Below are positions 55,617 through 63,471 of a stretch of DNA of 64,000 nt, piece after piece. Source of the DNA: Chloroflexota bacterium (GTDB taxonomy: Bacteria > Chloroflexota > Dehalococcoidia > JACPQD01); NCBI GenBank assembly GCA_016190665.1, contig JACPQD010000103.1, positions 1-64,000 of the forward strand, written 5' to 3'. The notes under the pieces were generated by a model. That model was not told the origin of the DNA, searched no databases, and saw only the letters and a program-made list of their open reading frames with translations. Every line of letters starts with the position of its first letter. Positions within the stretch are counted from its first letter, which is position 1. Both the position numbers and the translations under genes were made by a program.

Positions 55617-57320
55617 TTATCTTCGCCTTCTCAATTCTTCCACCGACTTGACTGGCGTCCCATCCTTGAACGCGATCGCTCTGGTGACCGGCACCGTGGG
55701 ATCGCCGAAGGTGGGCATGAAGATGTTATGCACGCCGGCGGCGCCAACCACCACGACCATTATATCCTCCCATTTGTCGGCGACGCTTATCAGGCCGTCC
55801 GTTACCTGCCAGTTGAGGTGAGGCCTGCGGAGCTGATAGTGGGGCACCTCGTCAGGGTGGAGCTTGCTCATGGGCGCGCGTACGTTGTCGAACAGGAACC
55901 GCTTGACCCCCTCTTTCGAGTAGCCATCACGCGCCAGGATTGCGGCGTGTCCGGGGTTCATAGCGATGACGGCGGTCCCCGCGTGGAAGAGATTATTGGT
56001 GCCCATGGCGGACATGCCGTTCAGTATGGTTGAGAGGATGGAACCCGGCGTAGAAGCCCAGGATACAAAATTGTGGACCGCCTGGGCTCCCACCAGGGTC
56101 ACTGTGCTCACCTGGGCATCGAAGCCTCTTTCCACGCTCAGCGGCTCCCAGGGATTTTCCTGCTCATTCTCGGCGATACAGAAGGTGTACTTGGCAGGCT
56201 GCCCTTGAATGGCCTTGTCGGTGGTGCCAGGTATCCCGCCGCCGATATTGGTCATGATAAGCCGTATAGCTCTGCCGATGGTGGCGTTGGGGCGCCAGCC
56301 CGGGCCGAAAGCGTTGAAGCTGAAGTTGATGCCCAGTTCCTTGACGACAGGCCCGTTGACGATGGCCAGCGGGGCGACCGGATTAGTGGTAGCCTGGAGG
56401 GCGAAGAGGTTAAAGCTGGGCTCAGCAAGAGCTTCAGTGGCTGCGAGCACAACCGGGAAATACTGCGGCAGACAGCCGGCCATCACCGCATTGACGGCTA
56501 CCTTTTCTACGGTCGCCTTCCCCCATCGGGGCGGAATCTTCCCTACGACGTCATCAGGACCCCTGTCAGTGTAGGCGAGCATGTCCTCCACTGCTGCCTC
56601 GGTTGGCGGCACAATGGGGAGGCCGTCGGTCCAGCCCCGCTGATAGAAGACGTCGATGGCCTCGGCCAGAGAGGCAGGAGCCCTGACCGGCTCGTAGGCG
56701 TCCGTTGCCCGAGGCCGAGAAAGCTTAGATTCGACCTGCTCCACTCCCTGCTTGTTCCTGAACTCCTCGATGAGTCTCTCTCGGGGAGTGATGAGCGCCG
56801 CTACTACATCACCAACCAGGGTTTCAGCGGTCTTCTCGATCTCCTCGTCCGTCAGGCCAAACAGCTCATAGGGTATGGTCACTATGGGCAGCGAGGGCAC
56901 CCCAAGGGTCCGCGCCTCCGCCCGTCCCAGGACATCGAAGCCCGTCGAGCAGATGGTGGCCGTCGGCTTGCCCCTCTTTTCCAGCTCGGTGGCGTCGTGG
57001 ATACTCCACGTGGTGCAGCCGCCTCATATACCGAGGCCCAGGATGACCACGTCGGCCCTTTGGCCTATTTCCTTCAGGCGGGGCGCCGGCCCGCTGGACC
57101 TTCGCTTGCGGTCATGGATAATTTCGGCGAACTTGTACTTCTCTGTAAGCTTCTTCTCCAGGCGGGCCAGGAACACGTTGGCATATTCCTTCCCGTTGTC
57201 GATTATGGCGACGATTTTGCCGTTCAGCTCTTCGACGCGGGGCGCCAGCCCGATGTCCAGAACATCCACTTCCCCCACCGGGTTGAGCAGGTATTCCGCT
57301 CCCAACGCTGCGGTCTTCAA
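55617..57320 (-). CDS. UGGC selenoprotein fused to GWTDGLP-type domain (Sec99)
   Basis: 567 residues, with Sec99 at TGA 57024-57026 and motif U-G-G-C-T-T-W-S-I-H-D-A-T. I place the start at TTG 57320, which has GAAGGAGAG upstream and gives the family N-terminus (YLLNPVGEVDVLDIG); the open frame further upstream runs into repeat sequence. The second module has GWTDGLPIVPPTEAAVEDM, NAVMAGCLPQYFPVVLA, VNGPVVKELGINFSF, GPGWRPNATIGRAIRLI, PWEPLSVERGF and NIFMPTFGD. It is the first gene of the array, divergent from the LysR-type regulator gene. Confidence 0.9.
56996..57026 (-). promoter_or_regulatory. Predicted bacterial SECIS: Sec UGA plus hairpin
   Basis: CGTGGA pairs with TCCACG around a GTA loop at positions 23-25. 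Confidence 0.72.
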
Positions 57321-57383
57321 CTTGAGTCTCTCCTTCAATAACGAATGCCTCACCACGAAGAGGCGCCTTCCTCGACGTCTTTC

Positions 57384-57649
57384 AAGGACATTGATGCCAG
57401 GAATAACAAAGTGGCCGCCTTCCGTGTCATTCCGAGCTGGAGATCGATAGGGCTGGAATTCAGCAACAGCGCCTGCGGCGAGGAATCTATCCTCCTGGCC
57501 GAACGCGAGATTCTTCGCCGCGAGCGCGTTTCCCAGACCCATCGTGATCCGCGGCCAGCTCAGAATGACACTTCAGAGGCCTTTTCAATGCTGGCTGTTT
57601 AATGTCCTTTCATGTGTCCGGCAGCGAAACGCGGCCTAAGGGAGCTTTG
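57384..57649. repeat. Tandem repeat unit 1
   Basis: First of two head-to-tail copies of about 266 bp, beginning AAGGACATTGA. A core of over 100 bp from CCGAGCTGGAGATCGATA onward is almost identical in both. Inside it GCGGCGAGGAATCT faces AGATTCTTCGCCGC, 13 of 14 bases, giving a hairpin. No coding sense seen. Confidence 0.75.
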
Positions 57650-57920
57650 AAGGACATTGAGGCTAGAAACATAGGTAACAGAGGCTCCTTTTCCTGTCTT
57701 TCCGAGCTGGAGATCGATAAGGCGGGAATTCAGCAACAGCGCCTGCGGCGAGGAATCTATCCTCCTGGCCGAACGTGAGATTCTTCGCCGCGAACGCCCT
57801 TCCCAGACCCATCGTGATCGGTGGCCAGCTCAGAAAGACATACAAGAAGCGTTTTCAGCAACGCTGAAGCCATGCACCTATGTCCTTCCCGGTGTCCGGC
57901 AGCGTTCCGCTGCCTACTGA
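57650..57920. repeat. Tandem repeat unit 2
   Basis: Second copy, offset about 270 bp from the first, with the same internal hairpin and the same end (GTGTCCGGCAGCG). The flanks have diverged more than the core. The pair fills the gap between the array and the LysR-type gene. Confidence 0.75.
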
Positions 57921-57986
57921 AGCTCGGAAAGCCGGTAGGATTGACAAAAGGATAGCTTGGACCGCAATCGCAGTCAATGATTGGTT

Positions 57987-58015
57987 GTTATAGAACTATG
58001 TGATTCCGGTATAAT
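57987..58015 (+). promoter_or_regulatory. Probable sigma-70-type promoter of the LysR-type gene
   Basis: A perfect TATAAT at 58010-58015 with GTTATA 17 bp upstream (57987-57992). The ATAGAACTAT palindrome at 57990-57999 overlaps it and could be an autoregulatory LysR site. The presumed start codon at 58097 would leave a leader of about 75 nt. Confidence 0.5.
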
Positions 58016-58096
58016 GGGAGAAACGTGCCGTCGTCCACCCTGCGGCTTCGGCGTCAGGGGCGTGGCGCGCGATCAGAGACACGAGGTGAAGGTCGA

Positions 58097-58999
58097 TTGA
58101 ACCTCAGACATCTGAAGTCTTTCTACTGGGCCGCCAAGCTCGGCAACTACAGCCGGGCGGCGGAGCAGCTTGGTGTGACCCAGCCTGCTGTCTTTCGAGC
58201 TGTACAGACCCTGGAGAAAGCTTACGGAGTGCGGTTACTCTGCAGGGAGACCGGGAAGCTGGCGCTGACCAATGCCGGACAGATGCTCTTCAGCTATGCC
58301 GAGAAGATCGATGGCCTGGAAGCGCTGGCCGACCAGCTCATGGGTGAGACGACTCCCCTGGCGTTCGTCTTCGGGAGCACTCCTTTGCTCACGCAGGCTA
58401 TCTGCGAGTCCGTGATAGAATGGAAGCTGGAGCACGCTTCCACGTGCATCGGATTCCTTTCTTCCGAAAGCAGCGACCTCTATGCCCACTTGCTGTCGGG
58501 AGAGCTGGCGTTTGCCGTTGCCCCCATCGTTCGGCTGCCTCCGGGGCTGGTTGAGGACGGGCTGGGCTATCGCGACGAAGTGGGCTTCGTGGCGAAATGC
58601 GGTCATCCGCTCTCGAAGCGGAGAGCAGTGTCGCTTGAGGAGCTGGCAGCGGAGGAATTCGTCACGACGTTTCCCACTACTGCGGTCCATCACCTGCTGA
58701 TGCAGATAAGCGAGGAAGCCGGCCTGCGGTTCAAAATCGCCATGGTCGTCGCTGACGCCGGGCAGGCACTGCAACTTGTGGCTGGCGGAGTCGGTGTGGC
58801 TTTAGTGTCGAAGACACGCTCGGCCGAGGCTATTAAGGAAGGCAGGATATGCCCGATTTCGGTGAAGGGTTTCTCGCGGTTCATCCCCTATGGCACCGTC
58901 ACGCGCGAGGGAATGGCCTTGTCCGGCGACGCCTCTTCCCTGCTGTCTCATCTACGCGCGTCGCTTCAGGAACAACTTCGTTCCGGGAAGCATGAATGA
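58097..58999 (+). CDS. LysR-family transcriptional regulator
   Basis: 300 residues from the TTG at 58097 (GAGGTGAAGG upstream), which gives the family start NLRHLKSFYWAAKLGNYSRAAE. The winged helix-turn-helix is at about 1-60 (LGVTQPAVFRAVQTLE), followed by the linker helix and the two-part effector domain (FVFGSTPLL, AFAVAPIV, GVGVALVSKT). It is divergent from the first array gene at 57320. LysR regulators commonly control the divergent gene and sense a pathway ligand, so it is the best candidate regulator of the array's right end. The start could be GTG 58025 but that adds unrelated residues. Confidence 0.88.
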   Translation: MNLRHLKSFYWAAKLGNYSRAAEQLGVTQPAVFRAVQTLEKAYGVRLLCRETGKLALTNAGQMLFSYAEKIDGLEALADQLMGETTPLAFVFGSTPLLTQAICESVIEWKLEHASTCIGFLSSESSDLYAHLLSGELAFAVAPIVRLPPGLVEDGLGYRDEVGFVAKCGHPLSKRRAVSLEELAAEEFVTTFPTTAVHHLLMQISEEAGLRFKIAMVVADAGQALQLVAGGVGVALVSKTRSAEAIKEGRICPISVKGFSRFIPYGTVTREGMALSGDASSLLSHLRASLQEQLRSGKHE

Positions 59000-59233
59000 A
59001 CTCAAGGTGTCGAGAGGCGCCAACGGTTGAGGCTTGGCAGGGGGCACCTCATGGCGCTGCCTCTGCCTTGAGCCAACGGAATACCCCTCTTGCAGGCGGG
59101 TGTATAATGGCAGTTATCGGAAGGAGCAGCCACGGAGTGAAGGGCGTGTCCAGCTCGCCCACGATCTCGGCTAGCGGTATGCTAAGTAACGTTCATGCTT
59201 GCGGATAAGGACGGCTGAGAGCCGTAGCCGTAG

Positions 59234-59342
59234 GGTGGGTGAAGTCACGATGCTCGGACCTTATTGGAGACTCGATACGTCGGAAAGATCGTGACTTCAC
59301 CCACCATCATCTGTTTGGTGGGTTGCGTTCGCTTTACCCACC
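59234..59342. repeat. Palindromic intergenic elements
   Basis: GGTGGGTGAAGTCACGAT at 59234-59251 is the perfect 18-base inverse of 59288-59305. A second shorter palindrome follows at 59317-59342, with arms GGTGGGT and ACCCACC. The gap from 59000 to 59423 holds no gene that I can support. Repeats of the GGTGGGTxxxx type are common mobile-like intergenic palindromes. Confidence 0.65.
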
Positions 59343-59423
59343 CTATTGCTCTATTCGATGTTACAAGCTACCAGCAGGATTACAGGTATTGTATGAAGAA
59401 GCACCGCCAGGGGGTGACCGACT

Positions 59424-62420
59424 ATGCCTATCATCAACCGGCAAGATGCCGCCGAAGTTGAGCAGTACATAACCCGCTTTTTCACATCGCCGCCCTCAAG
59501 CCGTGCCCAGGCTCTGCGGCGTTTGTTCCTAGAAAAGCTAGACTTCGCGAGCGCTACCGGCGTCATAAGCCTAGCTAATGCCCCCAAGAACGTCGCCCTT
59601 CCACTCTCTGCCGAGCGTATCGCCTCCATGGAAGGGCTACACGTCGTGTATGTCCCGCTGAGCGGCGACGGCCCCGACCGCGTCCGCAAGGCTGAAGCCG
59701 CCGCCGCCGCCAAGCTCATTGCCGACGCGCTGCACGGCGATCTGCTTCTCGTCATGACCAATCCATCTTGCAGCCAGCTCCACGTCATCTACCCGACCTT
59801 CGTCGGTGCTGCACCCTCTCTGCGCCGCATGATCATTGAGCGCGACCTGCCCAGAAGGACTGCCGTGCAGCAGCTATCCAATATCTTCTGGCAGTGGAAA
59901 GACACGGGCAGCGTCTGCATGGCCGTGGACAGGGCCTTTGACGTTGACGCCGTCACCAAAGAGTTCTTTGCGAAGTACAAGAGCGTGTTTGAAAGCGTCC
60001 TGGCTTCGGTCAGCGGATTTGGCCTGAGCACAGAAGAAGCAGAGGCGAAGAAACTCTTTGTCCAGACCCTCTTCAACCGCCTGATGTTCATCTATTTCCT
60101 TTCCCGCAAAGGCTGGCTGAAGTTCAAGGGCGACCCCGACTACCTTAACGCCCTTCGGAAGGACTACGCTGCCCAATCTGAAGACAAGGACTTCTATACC
60201 AGCCGACTGAAGTTGTTGTTCTTCGCCGCGCTCAACAATCCTCAGAGCTTCGATCTCAGCAAGAACAACCCAACACTGCACTCCCTCGTTGGAGATATTC
60301 CCTTTCTCAACGGTGGCCTGTTTGAAGAGACAAAGGACGACAAGCGGCCCAACATCCTTGTCCCCGACCCGGCCATTGACCTTATCCTGCGCCAGCTCTT
60401 TGACCGGTTCAACTTCACCGTCATGGAGTCCACGCCCTTTGACGTGGAGGTGGCCGTGGACCCGGAGATGCTGGGCAAAGTCTTTGAGGAGCTGGTCACG
60501 GGCCGCCACGAGTCCGGCTCCTACTATACCCCGCGCCCGGTAGTCTCCTTCATGTGCCGGGAGGCGCTCAAAGGCTACCTGGAGACTCAAGACACCAGCG
60601 CCTCTGCCGAGGCCATCGCCGCGTTTACTGATCACAAGGACAGCGCCGGCCTTACCCTTGCCTCTGCGCCAAAGGTCGGCGAGACCCTGGCCAGGATAAA
60701 GGTGGTTGACCCCGCCTGCGGCTCCGGGGCGTACCTCCTGGGCATGATGCAAGAGCTGGTGGAGCTGATGACGGCCCTCTATAGCGCCCAACTGAGCCAC
60801 CAGGCCCAGGACCTGTACAAGCTGAAGCTGCGCATCATCCAGCAAAACCTGTACGGCGCGGACATTGACCAGTTCGCCGTCAACATCGCCATGCTGCGCC
60901 TGTGGCTCTCCCTGGCCATTGAATATGACGGCCCGGTGGAAAAGCTGCCGCCCTTGCCCAACCTGGACTTCAAGATAGTGCGCGGCGACAGCTTGCTTGG
61001 GCCGGACCCCAGCCCGGAAAATTACGGCACGCTGTTCCGCCACCGCATACACCAGCTTGCGGGACAGCTTGCAGACCTGAAGGCCAGGCACATGGGGGCC
61101 ACGGCACAAGAGAAGGCCAATCTCGCCGAGGACGTAGAAAGGTTGAAGGCTCAGCTCCGGGAAGCCCTGGCAGACTCCGCCGCTCGAGAGGGCGTTGTAG
61201 ACTGGCGCGTGGAATTTGCTGAGGTCTTTGACCAGAACGGCGGCTTTGATGTGGCGATTGCAAACCCGCCCTACAACGTTTTGAATAAGTTTGAAGCAAA
61301 GAATTCCGTCCATGATTACAACGTTCTTCGCGTAGACCCCATGATGGCCGTGGCTTTCGGCGGCGTACTCAATATTTTCCGCCTTTTTGTCATTCGTTCG
61401 TTTCAACTCATAAGAGATGGAGGAATCGTCACCAATATCGTTCCTATGGCCCTAATGTGTGATACGACCTCAACAGGTCTTCGACGTTTCCTCTTCAAGA
61501 ACCATCAGATAAAGTCTTTCGATGCCTTCCCAGAGCGGGACTCCGTAAAGCGTCGACTATTTGAGAAAGTCAAGATGTCGACTTGCATCATAATGGCCCA
61601 ACGCGCAAAAGAAACGTCAAACTTCCCAGTGCGGGTTCACTTAGACCGTAACGTCTCAGTTTCGGCGTACGAGTCAAGTGTTTCTCCTATGCTACTGGCT
61701 GAACTGGACGCTGAGCGACTACCTATACCGTTGTGCGGCCAAGAAGATATTAAGTTGCTCCAGGCGTTAGCACGCTTACCCAGATTGGGACAGTTTGCCA
61801 CTTGCTTTACAGGTGAAATCGACATGACTCTAGACCGGCCAGCCATATCCTTGGGAACGACAGACACGCCACTACTTAAGGGTGCCCAGGTTCAACGGTT
61901 TCGCATATCTGCGGGAATGAGCCAAGGCCAATTCGAATTTGTGAAGATTGGCAACATGACATCAACGAAGGCAAAGAAATGTCTGGATTTGGTAGCTACC
62001 CAGCGCATCGTCATGCAAGGGGTAACTGGCGTTAACGAAAGTAATCGTCTAAAAGTATCTATGTTACAGGGAGCCAAGGCTTGCGCCAACTCGGTCAATT
62101 ATTTGCTCATTAATGACCTTCCGGTTGACCCGTGGTATTTGGTGGGGGTGTTGAACTCTTCGACCATTAACCGCTTTTTCAGATCCCTCAGCACCAACAG
62201 CAATGTTAATGGTTACGAAGTTGATCGTCTTCCTCTTGCGACTCCATCAGGCCAGGTGCAACAGCAGATTGCATTTATAAGCCGTCAACTCTCAGAAGAG
62301 TATGGAAAGATGGAGTCTCACGCCCATTCGACCAGGCAGTGGCCGACTTCTGTCACAGCATTGGAAGGACAGCTTGACGCTTTGGTCAAGAAGGCGTACC
62401 AAATTGAAACTGCCTTCTGA
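59424..62420 (+). CDS. Eco57I-type DNA adenine methyltransferase / restriction-modification protein
   Basis: 998 residues. SAM-binding motif I is VDPACGSGAYLLG at about 428-440, and the catalytic N6-adenine motif is NPPYN at about 615. YYTPRPVVSFMCREAL just before motif I and LYGADIDQFAVNIAMLRLWL after it are typical of the Eco57I/type IIG group. The N-terminal about 400 residues may hold the nuclease or a scaffold part; I see no certain PD-ExK motif. The C-terminal about 300 residues are a probable target-recognition region and are more AT-rich in codon choice, as often for swapped specificity domains. The PLD-domain gene downstream is a likely partner. Confidence 0.85.
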   Translation: MPIINRQDAAEVEQYITRFFTSPPSSRAQALRRLFLEKLDFASATGVISLANAPKNVALPLSAERIASMEGLHVVYVPLSGDGPDRVRKAEAAAAAKLIADALHGDLLLVMTNPSCSQLHVIYPTFVGAAPSLRRMIIERDLPRRTAVQQLSNIFWQWKDTGSVCMAVDRAFDVDAVTKEFFAKYKSVFESVLASVSGFGLSTEEAEAKKLFVQTLFNRLMFIYFLSRKGWLKFKGDPDYLNALRKDYAAQSEDKDFYTSRLKLLFFAALNNPQSFDLSKNNPTLHSLVGDIPFLNGGLFEETKDDKRPNILVPDPAIDLILRQLFDRFNFTVMESTPFDVEVAVDPEMLGKVFEELVTGRHESGSYYTPRPVVSFMCREALKGYLETQDTSASAEAIAAFTDHKDSAGLTLASAPKVGETLARIKVVDPACGSGAYLLGMMQELVELMTALYSAQLSHQAQDLYKLKLRIIQQNLYGADIDQFAVNIAMLRLWLSLAIEYDGPVEKLPPLPNLDFKIVRGDSLLGPDPSPENYGTLFRHRIHQLAGQLADLKARHMGATAQEKANLAEDVERLKAQLREALADSAAREGVVDWRVEFAEVFDQNGGFDVAIANPPYNVLNKFEAKNSVHDYNVLRVDPMMAVAFGGVLNIFRLFVIRSFQLIRDGGIVTNIVPMALMCDTTSTGLRRFLFKNHQIKSFDAFPERDSVKRRLFEKVKMSTCIIMAQRAKETSNFPVRVHLDRNVSVSAYESSVSPMLLAELDAERLPIPLCGQEDIKLLQALARLPRLGQFATCFTGEIDMTLDRPAISLGTTDTPLLKGAQVQRFRISAGMSQGQFEFVKIGNMTSTKAKKCLDLVATQRIVMQGVTGVNESNRLKVSMLQGAKACANSVNYLLINDLPVDPWYLVGVLNSSTINRFFRSLSTNSNVNGYEVDRLPLATPSGQVQQQIAFISRQLSEEYGKMESHAHSTRQWPTSVTALEGQLDALVKKAYQIETAF

Positions 62421-62480
62421 ACCACTGCGCTCTCAAGCGAGTGCCGTCAATAATAATCTGTCCAAGTCTGTTTGTAACTA

Positions 62481-62681
62481 ATGAACATCCTCCACGCCAC
62501 CACAGACCCATGTCTGTTGCACCGCCTGAAAGAGATGCTGGGCAGTTCGGCGCGTGCTGATATCGCCGTGGGCTACTTCTTCATCAGTGGCTTTGACCAG
62601 GTGTCAGCAGAGCAACTGGAGGCCTACCGGGCGGTGGTGGAGCTGGTGAATGGCCGGCTGAGCAAGGCCAGGAGCGTGTGA
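62481..62681 (+). pseudogene. Truncated copy of the PLD-domain gene start
   Basis: The first about 44 codons (MNILHATTDPCLLHRLKEML, then ADIAVGYFFISGFDQVSAE) match the start of 63472 onward, about 88% identical in DNA. After that the sequence diverges and stops at 66 codons. So the 5' end of the downstream gene was copied or left behind when other DNA came between it and the methyltransferase gene. Confidence 0.75.
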
Positions 62682-62748
62682 TAGCATGGCTCTGCGAGTG
62701 TCCGGCCAGGGCGAGGAGTGTGGAACAGGAACCTGAGAGTGCGCCATA

Positions 62749-62937
62749 ATGAAACTACGCGCTGTTGTTACACGTTTACGACAGGATGGTTGGTATGTAG
62801 CACGGACCAGCGGCAGCCATAAGGTATGGAAGCATCCAACTAAAAAGGGCATTGTGATCATCGCCGGGCGCCCGAGCAAGGATGTTGCGCCTGGTACCCT
62901 CAAGAGTATCTGGAAACAGGCGGAATTGGAGGGCTGA
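62749..62937 (+). CDS. hicA: HicA-type toxin (mRNA interferase)
   Basis: 62 residues, normal length for HicA. It has the dsRBD-like fold pattern with RLRQDGWYVARTSGSHKVW; the key catalytic His is H24 in SGSH. It probably cleaves mRNA when free from HicB. The stop lies 2 nt before the hicB start. The gene order toxin-antitoxin is usual for HicAB. Confidence 0.9.
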   Translation: MKLRAVVTRLRQDGWYVARTSGSHKVWKHPTKKGIVIIAGRPSKDVAPGTLKSIWKQAELEG

Positions 62938-62939
62938 GC

Positions 62940-63155
62940 GTGAAAGAATATGTGGTGATTTATGAATGGGCAGGTCGCAACTACTCGGCTTACGTGCCTG
63001 ACCTTCCAGGCTGTGTCGCGTGCGCCGATACGCTGGAAGAGACAGAACGGTTGATGGTGGAGGGTATCAAGCTGTGTATCGAGGCGCGTAAGGAAGCGGG
63101 CCAGCCAGTCCCTGAGCCAATGACGAAAGCAAAGCCAGTTGTAGTAGCCGTATGA
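62940..63155 (+). CDS. hicB: HicB-type antitoxin
   Basis: 71 residues, GTG start. The partial RNase-H-like fold typical of HicB is shown by YVVIYEWAGRNYSAYVPDLPGC and TLEETERLMVEGIKLCIEARKE. It lacks an extra C-terminal HTH or RHH DNA-binding domain, so it is the short HicB form. It should neutralise the HicA encoded just upstream. Confidence 0.88.
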   Translation: MKEYVVIYEWAGRNYSAYVPDLPGCVACADTLEETERLMVEGIKLCIEARKEAGQPVPEPMTKAKPVVVAV

Positions 63156-63358
63156 GCCTGAAAGTTAGTTACGATGAAGAGACCGATGTGTTATATCTGG
63201 CCAAAGAAGGTCAGGAGGGGGAGGTAGTGGAGGTCTATCCAGGGGTTAACCTGGAATTTGGGCGGAAGCGTGAACTCCTGGGCATCGAAATTCTCGGAGC
63301 TTCCCGCATCCTTAAAGGGGTGGCGGACCCCCTTAGGGAGAAGGCTGCCCGGTCATGA
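63152..63358 (+). CDS. DUF2283 family small protein
   Basis: 68 residues. VSYDEETDVLYLAKEG and VYPGVNLEFGRKRELLGIEILGAS are the DUF2283 pattern. Its ATG overlaps the hicB stop by 4 nt, so it is coupled to the toxin-antitoxin pair. DUF2283 genes are often found next to toxin-antitoxin genes; its function is unknown. Confidence 0.82.
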   Translation: MSLKVSYDEETDVLYLAKEGQEGEVVEVYPGVNLEFGRKRELLGIEILGASRILKGVADPLREKAARS

Positions 63359-63471
63359 CCGGCCCCGCCGGAGGCAATCAGGCCAGGGAAGAGTGTTTAT
63401 GCCCCACGACACCGTAGACAACCGGCAGCGCCGCTAAAGGGCCTTCGTGGTATGCAATTGGTGAACGCTCA

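Noticed and set aside
3227..57026. The TGAs as nonsense mutations or frameshifts that make 13 pseudogenes
   Set aside because: All 13 fall at exactly the same motif position, both sides are intact in the same frame, and a conserved hairpin follows each. Random decay would not give this.
57024..57542. Start of the 55617 selenoprotein at 57542
   Set aside because: The added residues come from the tandem repeat sequence, which also gives a near-identical peptide in the second repeat copy. The TTG at 57320 has a good ribosome site and fits the family length.
59874..61406. 510-codon open frame on the minus strand inside the methyltransferase gene
   Set aside because: Opposite-strand shadow. The plus frame has motifs I and IV of adenine methyltransferases, and the minus product is low-complexity and matches nothing.
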